Shown here one piece after another: positions 7,799 through 15,324 of a stretch of 64,000 bases of DNA. This stretch comes from Nocardia anocheti (GTDB lineage Bacteria > Actinomycetota > Actinomycetes > Mycobacteriales > Mycobacteriaceae). Both the position numbers and the translations under genes were made by a program. The notes beneath the pieces are model-generated. The model saw only the letters and a list, made by a program, of their open reading frames with translations, ran no database searches and was not told where the DNA came from. The stretch spans positions 434,001-498,000 of the forward strand of contig NZ_JAQQFV010000001.1 of the NCBI RefSeq assembly GCF_029675105.1, written 5' to 3'. The stretch's first letter is position 1; each line of letters begins with the position of its first letter.

Positions 7799-8611
7799 GT
7801 GACGTCGACCGACCGACAGCGAAGGAGCAGGCGCCTGAACGCCGCACCGCAGACCCCGCCGACCCGCGAGCTCAGCCGCCGCGAGATCCAGTGCGAGATC
7901 GTCATCGTGCTGCTGGTGACGTTCGGCCTCAGCGGCATCAGCGCGGCCCTGTCGCTGCTCGATTCGGCGCTGTCTCCCGGCGGCGTCGGCGGACGGACGG
8001 TGGCGCTCAACGCCTCCCGATCAAACAATTCCCTGCTCGACCTGCTCTTCCAACTCGTGGGCGTGACCCGCCTGCTGGCCTGGGCCGCCCTCGGTCTGTA
8101 TCTGCTGTGGCGCAGCGGCATCGGCCCCCGGCTCATCGGGTTGGCCAGAATCGGCCGGGCCGACGTGTTGCCCGGCCTCGGCCTGGCCGCGCTGATCGGG
8201 CTGCCCGGTCTGGCGCTGTATCTGGTGGCACACGCGCTCGGGGTCAGCGTGACCATCGTGCCCAGTTCGCTCTCGGAGCACTGGTGGCGGCTGCCGGTGC
8301 TGGTGGCCTCGGCCTGCGCGAACGCGGTGGCCGAGGAAGTGCTGGTGGTGGCCTATCTGCTCACCCGGCTGCGCAAGCTGGGCTGGTCGGACAATTCCGC
8401 GCTGCTCACCTCGTCGCTGTTGCGCGGCAGCTATCACCTGTACCAGGGTCTGGGCGGCGGGCTCGGCAATATCGTGATGGGAATCATCTTCGGCCGCTAC
8501 TGGCAGAAGACCAACAGATTGTGGCCGCTGATTCTGGCCCACGCGCTCATCGACGCGGTCGCCTACCTCGGCTACAACGTGCTGCGTGGACGCGTGTCGT
8601 GGCTGCCGTGA
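7799..8611 (+). CDS. CPBP family intramembrane glutamic endopeptidase
   Basis: A ~270-residue polytopic protein with about seven membrane segments. The Abi/CPBP core is visible as AEEVLVVAYL (the catalytic Glu pair), SYHLYQG (motif 2 His) and HALIDAVAY (motif 3). The Arg of the common EExxxR form is Val here. Function of the family is cleavage of membrane-linked peptides or prenylated proteins; the target is unknown. GTG at 7799 is preceded by GGAG at 9 bases and TAGACT at 7775; the first ~30 residues are variable, so a later start is possible. Confidence 0.75.
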   Translation: MTSTDRQRRSRRLNAAPQTPPTRELSRREIQCEIVIVLLVTFGLSGISAALSLLDSALSPGGVGGRTVALNASRSNNSLLDLLFQLVGVTRLLAWAALGLYLLWRSGIGPRLIGLARIGRADVLPGLGLAALIGLPGLALYLVAHALGVSVTIVPSSLSEHWWRLPVLVASACANAVAEEVLVVAYLLTRLRKLGWSDNSALLTSSLLRGSYHLYQGLGGGLGNIVMGIIFGRYWQKTNRLWPLILAHALIDAVAYLGYNVLRGRVSWLP

Positions 8612-8740
8612 TCGGCGTGTCGCGGCGAGTTCGGCCACTCGACCGCGTTTCGCGCTAACACCGACCGCCCGCGGGGGTATCCAGTAGTGACCGAGCGCGC
8701 ACAACCGGCCCGCGCTCCCGACGATCAGTAGAGTGCCACG

Positions 8741-10390
8741 GTGATGAACGGCGACGATCCACACCGGCGCCGGGTGCCGCCACCTCAGGGCCGCCCCGGT
8801 CAGCCGCCCCTGCCGCCGTCCGATGGCCCCGCGGGCGGCAGGCGCCCCGACGGTCCCGCCCCGCGCCGCACCCCGCCCCGCGACGGCCGACCTCCCGCCG
8901 CCGACCGACGACGCCCGCCGCTCGACGACGCGTACCCCCACCCGCCGGGCGACCGCCCCGCGCCCGGCCGCGGCGACCGCGTCGCGCCCCCTGCGGGTCC
9001 GCACGCGCCGCCGCACCGGCCGTCCGACGTCGCCCGCCCCGGCGACCGCCGCGATCCGGCCGCCGATCCCCTCGCCGCGCGCCGCACGCCACCGGGCGGC
9101 CCCGGCCGACGACCGGTCCCGCCACCCGCCGACGGACAGACCGTCCGCCACACCCCGCCGTCGGATCGCCGACCACCCGCCTCCCACATCGAGCCGACCC
9201 AGGTCATGCACCGCGACGGCCGTGGCGACGCGCCGCTGGCCTACTCCCAGATGCCGCCGCGCGAGCAGCTGCCGCCGCGCGAGCACGTCAAAGCCCGGCA
9301 ACCCCACGCGCAGCCACCGCCGCGCCGCGAACCCCTCCGGCACGCCCCCACCCAGCGCCCGGTCCCACACCACGACTCGCTGCCGCCGCGCCGCACGCCC
9401 CCGCCGTCCGAGGCGGGCAGGCAGCCGCAACCGCCGCGACGCAGGCGCAGGCGTCATCCGCTGCGGTGGTTCCTGGTGCTGGTGGTGCTGCTCGTGGTCG
9501 GGCTCGTCGCGGGGATCGTGCACCTGGACAACTCGCTGACCCGCATCGACGCGCTCACCTCCTACAGCGACCGCGTCGGCAACACCCCCGGCACCAACTG
9601 GCTGCTGGTCGGCTCCGACAGCCGCGGCGACCTGACGCCCGAACAGGAACAGGAACTCGCCACCGGCGGCGACATCGACGGCACCGAGCGCACCGACACG
9701 ATCATGCTGGTGCACATCCCCGGTTCCGGCCCGACCACCATGGTGAGCCTGCCGCGCGATTCCTACGTGAGCATTCCGGGCTACGGCAAGGACAAGCTCA
9801 ACGCCTCCTTCGCCCTGGGCGGCCCGGAACTGCTGGTCCAGACCGTGGAGCAGGCCACCGGCGTGCGCATCGACCACTACGCGCAGATCGGTTTCGGCGG
9901 CTTCGCCAGCGTGGTCGACGCCCTCGGCGGCATCGATGTGTGCCTGGACGACCCGATCGTCGACCCGCTGGCCGGGCTCGACCTGCCCGCGGGCTGTCAG
10001 CGGCTGACCGGCCCGCAGGCACTGGGTTTCGTGCGCACCCGCGCCACCCCGCGCGCCGATGTCGACCGGATGAACCACCAGCGGATCTTCATGTCGGCGC
10101 TGCTGAAGAAGGCGACCAGCATGGGCACCCTGGCCAATCCGTTCGCGCTGTGGCCGATGGCCACCGGCGTCGCGGGATCGCTCAAGGTCGACGAGGGCGA
10201 CCACATCTGGAACCTGGCCGCGCTCGGCTGGGCGATGCGCGGCGACACGGTGACCACCAGCGTCCCGATCGGCGGCTTCGACGACACCGATGTGGGCAAT
10301 GTGCTGCTCTGGGACAAGGCCAAGGCCCCCGACTTCTTCGACGCCATCGCCAACGATCGGCCGATTCCGGAGGACCTGCTGACGCGGTAA
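8741..10390 (+). CDS. LytR-CpsA-Psr (LCP) family protein with long Pro/Arg-rich N-terminus
   Basis: A 549-residue protein. Residues 1-240 are disordered, rich in Pro, Arg, Gly and Asp. One membrane helix follows (about 242-262), then an extracytoplasmic LCP domain from ~283: LLVGSDSRGD, RTDTIMLVHI, SLPRDSYVSIPG and a FVRTR segment supply the conserved Asp/Arg residues that bind polyprenyl pyrophosphate. LCP enzymes attach glycopolymers (arabinogalactan in Mycobacteriales) to peptidoglycan. TAGAGT at 8729-8734 lies 7 bases before GTG 8741, favouring a leaderless start there; ATG 8744 is next. Mycobacteria carry a shorter LCP-like gene at this place. Confidence 0.88.
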   Translation: MMNGDDPHRRRVPPPQGRPGQPPLPPSDGPAGGRRPDGPAPRRTPPRDGRPPAADRRRPPLDDAYPHPPGDRPAPGRGDRVAPPAGPHAPPHRPSDVARPGDRRDPAADPLAARRTPPGGPGRRPVPPPADGQTVRHTPPSDRRPPASHIEPTQVMHRDGRGDAPLAYSQMPPREQLPPREHVKARQPHAQPPPRREPLRHAPTQRPVPHHDSLPPRRTPPPSEAGRQPQPPRRRRRRHPLRWFLVLVVLLVVGLVAGIVHLDNSLTRIDALTSYSDRVGNTPGTNWLLVGSDSRGDLTPEQEQELATGGDIDGTERTDTIMLVHIPGSGPTTMVSLPRDSYVSIPGYGKDKLNASFALGGPELLVQTVEQATGVRIDHYAQIGFGGFASVVDALGGIDVCLDDPIVDPLAGLDLPAGCQRLTGPQALGFVRTRATPRADVDRMNHQRIFMSALLKKATSMGTLANPFALWPMATGVAGSLKVDEGDHIWNLAALGWAMRGDTVTTSVPIGGFDDTDVGNVLLWDKAKAPDFFDAIANDRPIPEDLLTR

Positions 10391-10399
10391 CGTCGAAGG

Positions 10400-10930
10400 A
10401 TGGCCGAGGACCGCACGTTCCCTGACATGCTGCGCGACCAGATCCGCCACGGGCTCACCAGTGCCCAGCAGTATCTGGCCGCCGCCGTCTACTTCGACGC
10501 CCAGCGCCTGCCCGAACTGGCCGCCCAGACCTACGCCAGATCCACCGCCAATCGCGGGCACGCGCTGCGGATGGTGCAGTATCTGCTCGACCGCGACGCG
10601 GGCGTGCGGATCGGCGGCCTCGACGAGATCCGCTCGGACTTCGACTCCCCGCGCGCCGCCATCGCCTTCCTGCTCGACCGCGAGCGGACCACCACCGCGC
10701 AGATCAGCGCCCTCGCCGCGGCCGCGCGCGACTCCGGTGATTTCCTCGGCGAACAATTCATCCAGTGGTTCCTGCGCGAACAGATCGATGATGTCGCGGA
10801 GATGGACACCCTGTTGACGGTGCTGGACCGGCAGGACAATTTGTTCGATGTGGAGGAATTCATCCGTCGCGAACTGACCGGTTCGGTACCCGTCGACAAC
10901 ACCGCGCCACGCATGGCGGGCACCGGTTAG
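10400..10930 (+). CDS. Ferritin-like paralogue with altered ferroxidase centre
   Basis: A 176-residue four-helix ferritin, clearly a duplicate of the gene next to it (shared QWFLREQ core, LLDRD turn, LFDVEEF). Against classic ligands (E. coli FtnA E17, E50, H53, E94, Q127, E130), it has G18, N51, H54, E95, Q128 and D131. Two essential glutamates are therefore missing and one is Asp. It probably cannot oxidise iron normally, but could co-assemble with the intact subunit or have another role. ATG at 10400 is 10 bases after the LCP stop; its own stop codon lies in the first 15-bp repeat of the downstream regulatory array. Confidence 0.88.
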   Translation: MAEDRTFPDMLRDQIRHGLTSAQQYLAAAVYFDAQRLPELAAQTYARSTANRGHALRMVQYLLDRDAGVRIGGLDEIRSDFDSPRAAIAFLLDRERTTTAQISALAAAARDSGDFLGEQFIQWFLREQIDDVAEMDTLLTVLDRQDNLFDVEEFIRRELTGSVPVDNTAPRMAGTG

Positions 10931-10971
10931 GGAATGCTCAATTAGGAAATACTTGGTTAGGGAATACTGTC
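10927..10971 (+). repeat. Three 15-bp direct repeats upstream of ferritin
   Basis: TTAGGGAATGCTCAA (10927), TTAGGAAATACTTGG (10942) and TTAGGGAATACTGTC (10957) follow one another with a period of exactly 15. The TTAGG half matches an IdeR half-site, and 10957-10975 fits the 19-bp IdeR box at about 12 positions. The array ends 20 bases before the -35 of the ferritin promoter, a place suited to an activator. Confidence 0.8.
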
Positions 10972-10991
10972 CTCAATAAGGCTGCACTTGG

Positions 10992-11020
10992 ATGACAAGC
11001 CCTCTGACCAGGGCTAATGT
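10992..11020 (+). promoter_or_regulatory. Leaderless promoter of ferritin
   Basis: ATGACA (10992-10997), a 17-base spacer and TAATGT (11015-11020) form a good sigma-A type promoter. The ATG at 11028 is 8 bases after the -10, so the message is predicted to be leaderless. The upstream in-frame ATG at 10992 is part of the -35 and is unlikely to be the start. Confidence 0.7.
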
Positions 11021-11027
11021 GGCGGCC

Positions 11028-11576
11028 ATGTCGATTCATCCGGAACCCCCTCGCAGTAAATTCCACGGCCTGCTCCAAGATCAGATCCGGCATGAGTTCA
11101 ACGCCGAACACCAGTACATCGCGATCGCTGTGTGGTTCGACAACAACGACCTGCCGCAGCTGGCCAAGCGCTTCTACGCGCAGTCGGTCGAAGAGCGCAA
11201 TCACGCCATGATGATCGTGCAGTATTTCGTCGATCGGGATATCGCCGTCGATATCGCGGGCATCGACGCGGCCAAGTCCAGCTTCGAGAACGCCCGCGAG
11301 CCGATCGAGCTCGCGCTGGCCCAGGAGAAGACGGTCACCGACCAGATCGTGCGCCTGGCCAGCACCGCTCGCGAAGAGGGCGACTACCTCGGCGAGCAGT
11401 TCATGCAGTGGTTCCTGAAGGAACAGGTCGAAGAGGTCGCCAACATGACCACGCTGCTCAACATCGCCGATCGCGCCGGGTCGAACCTGTTCGACCTGGA
11501 GGCGTTCATGTGGCGCGAGCTCAGCACCCCGAAGGAAGCCTCGGGCGCGCCCACGGTCGCGGGCGGCAGCGTCTAG
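11028..11576 (+). CDS. bfrB: Ferritin (BfrB-like)
   Basis: A 182-residue ferritin that oxidises ferrous iron and stores it in a 24-subunit shell. All ferroxidase ligands are present: E23 (RHEF), E56 and H59 (VEERNHA), E100, Q133 and E136 (EQVEEV). The N-terminus aligned on M. tuberculosis BfrB (KFH..L motif) and the promoter position select the start at 11028. The tail is Gly/Ala-rich like that of BfrB. In mycobacteria this gene is switched on by IdeR at high iron, and tandem TTAGG repeats above its promoter suggest the same here. Confidence 0.93.
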   Translation: MSIHPEPPRSKFHGLLQDQIRHEFNAEHQYIAIAVWFDNNDLPQLAKRFYAQSVEERNHAMMIVQYFVDRDIAVDIAGIDAAKSSFENAREPIELALAQEKTVTDQIVRLASTAREEGDYLGEQFMQWFLKEQVEEVANMTTLLNIADRAGSNLFDLEAFMWRELSTPKEASGAPTVAGGSV

Positions 11577-11588
11577 CTCGTGACGGCC

Positions 11589-11618
11589 GGATCAGGCTCG
11601 CGGGTGCGAGCCTGATCC
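11589..11618. terminator. Bidirectional hairpin terminator between ferritin and DUF5926
   Basis: A perfect 13-bp stem (11589-11601 and 11606-11618) with loop GGGT, 12 bases after the ferritin stop and 11 before the end of the convergent gene. Confidence 0.8.
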
Positions 11619-11629
11619 GTCGTGTCGGT

Positions 11630-12550
11630 TCAGCGCAGGGTGACCTGGCGCGACCGCAGACCATCGCGCGACCGGCGTTCGGCGCTGGTCATCTCGGCCT
11701 TCGAGGCCAGCGCCTCGGCCAGGCGAGCACCGAATTCGCGCGCGGGCGCCTCCCATTCGGTGGGGTGCCGCTCGGGATCGAGGTCGAACACCGGGACCAG
11801 CAGGCCGTGCGTGCGGAACGAGCCCGCGAAGCGCGAACCCTCACCCATGTGCAGACCGCCGGTGGCGTGCACGCGGGCCAGCGCCAGCATCAGCGCGTCC
11901 TCGTCCTCGGGACGGACCCAGCGCACGTGCGCCTTCTCGCCCGCGTCGACCCACCAGGCCGCGCCGACACCGTCGGCACCCAGATCCAGGCGCGCCGAGG
12001 GCATGATCGCCTGCTTGGCCTGCTCGATGGTGGCCGCGACCTGCGGGTCCGGGGTGACGCCCTCGGGCACCCACCAGTCGAAGTCCTGGTGCACGGTGAG
12101 CTCGAGATCGGCACCGGGGTCGATGACGTCGCCAAGGCGCGGACCACCCGCGACCGACTCGGCCGAGGTCAGCGACTCGCCCGGCTCGGCGGACTGGGTC
12201 CACAGGATGGCCGCGGCGATATCGGCCGACGGGTCGTTACCCTGGTACTGCATCTGCGTGCCGACGAAGCCCACCGGCTCGTCCGCGGCGCGCACCAGCG
12301 CGGCTACCGCACCGGGCAGCACCGTCGCCAGGGTGACCTCGCGCTGGGCGGCGACGCCGGGCGCCAGCTTCAAGGTCGCGGTCGCCGACGGCACGAACTC
12401 CCGCAGCGCCACCAGATCACATTCGGCGGCAAGCCCCTCGAACGGCCGCGTCACGGCCGCAGATGCCTGCTCCTGCGCCGCACGCCGCTCGGCGAGCCGC
12501 TGAGCCCGATTACTGTCGGGCTTCGGACTGTTCCGCTTGCTTTTACCCAC
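11630..12550 (-). CDS. DUF5926 family protein
   Basis: A 306-residue soluble protein that begins with a Lys/Arg-rich stretch (MGKSKRNSPKPDSNRAQRL) and then an Ala-rich coiled segment, as in DUF5926 proteins of actinobacteria. The body has FEGLAAECDLVALREFVPSA and a Pro/Trp-rich middle (DFDWWVPEGV). No catalytic motif is recognised, and function is unknown. Start is GTG at 12550. It stands alone between two hairpin elements, convergent with ferritin. Confidence 0.7.
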   Translation of the reverse strand: MGKSKRNSPKPDSNRAQRLAERRAAQEQASAAVTRPFEGLAAECDLVALREFVPSATATLKLAPGVAAQREVTLATVLPGAVAALVRAADEPVGFVGTQMQYQGNDPSADIAAAILWTQSAEPGESLTSAESVAGGPRLGDVIDPGADLELTVHQDFDWWVPEGVTPDPQVAATIEQAKQAIMPSARLDLGADGVGAAWWVDAGEKAHVRWVRPEDEDALMLALARVHATGGLHMGEGSRFAGSFRTHGLLVPVFDLDPERHPTEWEAPAREFGARLAEALASKAEMTSAERRSRDGLRSRQVTLR

Positions 12551-12682
12551 GCCGGAAGTCTAGGGCGAGCGCTATGTCGACCGTCACTCCCCCACACCTT
12601 CCCAGCTCCACGCACCGTCACCCCACACACGCCCGGCCCCGCACCCGCGACCCCGAGGAGCGGCGGCCGACGAAGTCGGCCG

Positions 12683-12775
12683 GTCGCGGCCCGGGCCGCC
12701 GGTCAGGCGCCGTTGCGTACGCGACGAAGGAGCAAGCAACGGCGCCTGACCGGCGGCCCCCCAGGGGGCCGCGAC
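12683..12775. repeat. Intergenic two-tier palindromic element
   Basis: An inner perfect inverted repeat of 24 bp (12693-12716 and 12736-12759) encloses a 19-base loop containing CGACGAAGGAGC. Outer 10-bp arms (12683-12692 and 12766-12775) add a second tier. A small satellite hairpin (GGCCGAC-GAA-GTCGGCC) lies just before it. It occupies most of the 241-base gap between two minus-strand genes; the rest of the gap shows no reading frame. Confidence 0.85.
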
Positions 12776-12791
12776 TCGAGCGCGCCAGCGC

Positions 12792-13553
12792 TCAATCCAA
12801 CACAGCCTTGGTTCGGGCCGGGTGGTTGGTCGCGATCCAGCTGACGCCCAGGTCGGCGCACAGTTTCACGTCGTCGGGGTGGTCGACGGTCCAGCAGTAG
12901 GTGGCGCGGCCCGCGGCGGCGGCCTTGTCGACCAGTTCCGGGTGTTCGCGCAGCGTCTTCACCGAGGGGCCGACCGCGGTCGCGCCGACGGTGGTCGCGG
13001 CGCCGCCGCCGAGGAAGCGGGAGGACTCGCCGAGCAGGACGGTCGGCAGTAGCGGCGCGGCGCGGCGGATGCGCCAGACCGCGGTGGCGGCGAACGACAT
13101 CACCACCGCGCGGGAGTGGTCGGCCGAGGCGGGGGTGGCGATGCCGAAGCGCTGGAGTTCGGCGAGCACCTTGTTCTCCACCAGGGCGCCGTAGCGCACG
13201 GGGTGCTTGGTCTCGATGAACAGCTTGGTCGGCCTGCTGCGCCAGTCCAGGACCAGACTGATCAGGTCGGCCAGGGCCAGCACGCTCTGCGGCTCCTCGG
13301 CGGTGCCGAAGTTCATGTCCTGGAGTTCGGCCAGGGTGAGTTCGCTGATCAGGCCGGTGGCGTCGGAGGTGCGGTCGACGGTGCGGTCGTGCACGCAGAC
13401 CAGGTGCCCGTCGCGGGTCAGCCGGACATCGCACTCGACACCGTCGGCCCCCTCCTGCAGGGCCAGTTCGTAGGCCGCGAGGGTGTGCTCGGGACGCGTC
13501 CCGGACGCGCCGCGGTGCGCCACCACGAACGGCGCGCGATTGCTCTGGCTCAC
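12792..13553 (-). CDS. glpQ: Glycerophosphodiester phosphodiesterase
   Basis: A 253-residue GDPD TIM-barrel enzyme that splits glycerophosphodiesters into glycerol 3-phosphate and alcohol. Visible motifs are VAHRGASGTRPEHT (catalytic His and Arg-Glu), GVECDVRLTRDG (metal Glu-x-Asp), VHDRT (second His) and FIETKHP (metal Glu). No signal peptide, so cytoplasmic. GTG start overlaps the stop of the upstream membrane gene by 4 bases. Order and orientation match Rv3842c (glpQ1) with Rv3843c in M. tuberculosis. Confidence 0.9.
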   Translation of the reverse strand: MSQSNRAPFVVAHRGASGTRPEHTLAAYELALQEGADGVECDVRLTRDGHLVCVHDRTVDRTSDATGLISELTLAELQDMNFGTAEEPQSVLALADLISLVLDWRSRPTKLFIETKHPVRYGALVENKVLAELQRFGIATPASADHSRAVVMSFAATAVWRIRRAAPLLPTVLLGESSRFLGGGAATTVGATAVGPSVKTLREHPELVDKAAAAGRATYCWTVDHPDDVKLCADLGVSWIATNHPARTKAVLD

Positions 13554-14578
13554 TTGGCCACGACCTCCTCCAGCGCATTCTCGCCGGTGTCGGCGGAATC
13601 CGCGCGTTCGACCGCTGCGGGCGCACCCGGCCGGACCGGGGCGATGACGACCTGAGCCGGATCGGCCGCGCGCACCCAGCGATGCGCCGAGCGGGCTTCG
13701 CCGCGCAGGTCACGACCCTCGAGCAGGCGCACGGTCCACAGCGTGAGCACCGCGAACCCGGCCGCGCACAGATCGCTGAACGCGGTGAACGAGACGCCGT
13801 CGGCCTCGGCCTGCAGGGTGCCCGCGTCGCGCCACAGCGTCGCGACCACCAGCACCAGCCCGCTGACCACCCACGCCGCCCACCAGATCCGCACCGCGCG
13901 CAGCGCCCGTGGATTCGGGTCGGCACCGAGCAGTTCGGTGAGGAACACGCCGGGCCAGATCAGGTTCACGCCGGGGATCACGCAGCCCGCGATCAGCGTC
14001 CAGCGTCTGCGTGGATCGCGGCGGCCCGCCGCGGCGAAGGTCTCGCGCCTGGCCTCGATCAGCCAGGCCACCAGCGACAACGCGGTCAGCAGGGCGACGA
14101 TCGGGGCGAGCGTGCCGAAGACCCACACCGTGGAGTCCGACAGCCACAGCAGCCACTCGGGGATGAGCCGGGTGCGGTTGCGCAGCAGGATCAGGTAGCG
14201 GCCGTATTCGGCGAGGGCGGCCAGCAGGAAGGCCAACACGCTGGTCATCAGCAGTTCGTCGCGGCGGGCGGCCAGGCCGCGCAGCGGACGCGGGGCGACG
14301 GCGGCGGCCTGGGGCGGGGCGTCGAGCAGGCCCCAGCGCGGGGTCTCGCGGTAGTGCGGGGTGGGTCCGAGCGGGGCGGTGCCGCTCGACGCGGTGGCCC
14401 GCCGGGTGCGATGGTCGGGACGACGCGCGACCCAGCGATAGTTGCGCTGCGCGGCGGGGGCGTCGACCTTGCCCGGCGACAGCAGCACGCCACGGCAGCG
14501 CGGGCACCAGTGCATCGGCGCGCCCTGCACCGCCCACCGCGCGCCACAGCGTGCACATGGTTGCACCACCGAACTCAC
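13550..14578 (-). CDS. DUF4328-type membrane protein with N-terminal zinc ribbon
   Basis: A 342-residue protein. The N-terminus has a zinc-ribbon pattern, CARCG then CPRC about 15 residues later. About six hydrophobic helices follow between residues ~125 and 300, with an Arg-rich cytoplasmic loop. Start set at GTG 14578 directly before SSVVQPCARCG; upstream codons of the open frame overlap the rhodanese gene and look non-coding. It is translationally coupled to glpQ and corresponds in place to Rv3843c. Function unknown. Confidence 0.72.
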   Translation of the reverse strand: MSSVVQPCARCGARWAVQGAPMHWCPRCRGVLLSPGKVDAPAAQRNYRWVARRPDHRTRRATASSGTAPLGPTPHYRETPRWGLLDAPPQAAAVAPRPLRGLAARRDELLMTSVLAFLLAALAEYGRYLILLRNRTRLIPEWLLWLSDSTVWVFGTLAPIVALLTALSLVAWLIEARRETFAAAGRRDPRRRWTLIAGCVIPGVNLIWPGVFLTELLGADPNPRALRAVRIWWAAWVVSGLVLVVATLWRDAGTLQAEADGVSFTAFSDLCAAGFAVLTLWTVRLLEGRDLRGEARSAHRWVRAADPAQVVIAPVRPGAPAAVERADSADTGENALEEVVAK

Positions 14579-14597
14579 CCGCGCACCCCGTTCCGGA

Positions 14598-14957
14598 CTA
14601 GTAGATCTTGGCTTCGTGCTCGCCGTCGGCGACCACCGGGCGGCCGGTGCGCTGCCAGGCCACCATGCCACCCGCGACGTTCACCGCCTCGTACCCGATA
14701 TGGGCCAGATAACGCACGACCTCGATCGAACGTCCCCCCTGCCTGCACACCACGTACAGCTGCGCGTCGATGTCCAGCTCGTCGAGCCGGGCGGGCACGT
14801 CGACCATGGGGATGTGGACCGCGCCGGGCGCGTGCCCGAGGGCCCATTCGTCGGGTTCGCGCACGTCGAGCAGTTGGGCGCCGGGGACCGGTTCGGCGTT
14901 GTCGAACGCGGCGGGTACCGCACCCACCGGCACCGTCGGGACATCGGAGCTCGTCAC
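14598..14957 (-). CDS. Single-domain rhodanese-like protein
   Basis: A 119-residue rhodanese domain. LLDVREPDEWALGHAPGAVHIP is the typical CH2 strand, and the active site loop CRQGGRS carries the catalytic Cys, of a length suited to sulfur transfer. It probably moves sulfane sulfur to an unknown acceptor. Start chosen at GTG 14957 (TSSDVPTVPVG), since the longer open frame adds a stretch without family character. A 20-base gap separates it from the DUF4328-like gene, so the three minus-strand genes may be one operon. Confidence 0.82.
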   Translation of the reverse strand: MTSSDVPTVPVGAVPAAFDNAEPVPGAQLLDVREPDEWALGHAPGAVHIPMVDVPARLDELDIDAQLYVVCRQGGRSIEVVRYLAHIGYEAVNVAGGMVAWQRTGRPVVADGEHEAKIY

Positions 14958-15024
14958 GCCTCGATCCTGCCATGTCGGGCCCGACCCCGGGCGCGCCTGT
15001 GCGTGGTCGGTGGATCGAACCCGG

Positions 15025-15054
15025 TTATCCACACCATCCACAACTTGATCCACA
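15025..15054. promoter_or_regulatory. DnaA-box-like motifs upstream of rhodanese
   Basis: TTATCCACA (15025-15033) is an exact DnaA box of the E. coli type, followed by CCATCCACA (15034-15042) and TGATCCACA (15046-15054), all in one direction. They lie in the 367-base divergent gap between rhodanese and the gene at 15325. Functional DnaA binding is an inference. Confidence 0.45.
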
Positions 15055-15130
15055 GGACTCAGCTATCGGTCAGCACACATTCGTGAGGATGGGGCTATCA
15101 ACCGACGTCGAGACCTCGGAAGACTAGCGG

Positions 15131-15219
15131 GAACGACCGATCCGGGACTCCCCTCCATGTCATCCCGGAGCGGTCGTTCGCCGCTGACGTCGGGATTCCG
15201 CAGTCTCAGCGGTCCCGAC
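15131..15219. other. Two consecutive intergenic hairpins, possible structured RNA
   Basis: Hairpin 1: arms 15131-15147 and 15163-15179 pair over 15 of 17 positions around a 15-base loop. Hairpin 2: GTCGGGA at 15189-15195 pairs with TCCCGAC at 15213-15219. They lie in the 14958-15324 gap, ~105 bases before the gene at 15325, whose -10 (TAGCCT 15313-15318) implies that the hairpins are not in its leader. Either strand could carry a small RNA or terminator. Confidence 0.45.
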
Positions 15220-15324
15220 ATCTACTTGGACGCGAGCCGACCCGATTCGGTTCCATAAAAACGACATCCCTAGAGAAAATCCTAAATCCTGGGATCTGGG
15301 CGGGCGGATCGGTAGCCTGAGCGC

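Noticed and set aside
8021..10756. A 911-codon open frame on the minus strand across the CPBP, LCP and ferritin genes
   Set aside because: It is antisense to three genes with clear domains; its translation is Arg/Gly/Asp/His-rich without any family motif, as expected from high-GC codon bias.
10992..11027. Earlier ATG for ferritin at 10992
   Set aside because: The ATG is part of a good -35 hexamer, and BfrB proteins align from the start at 11028.
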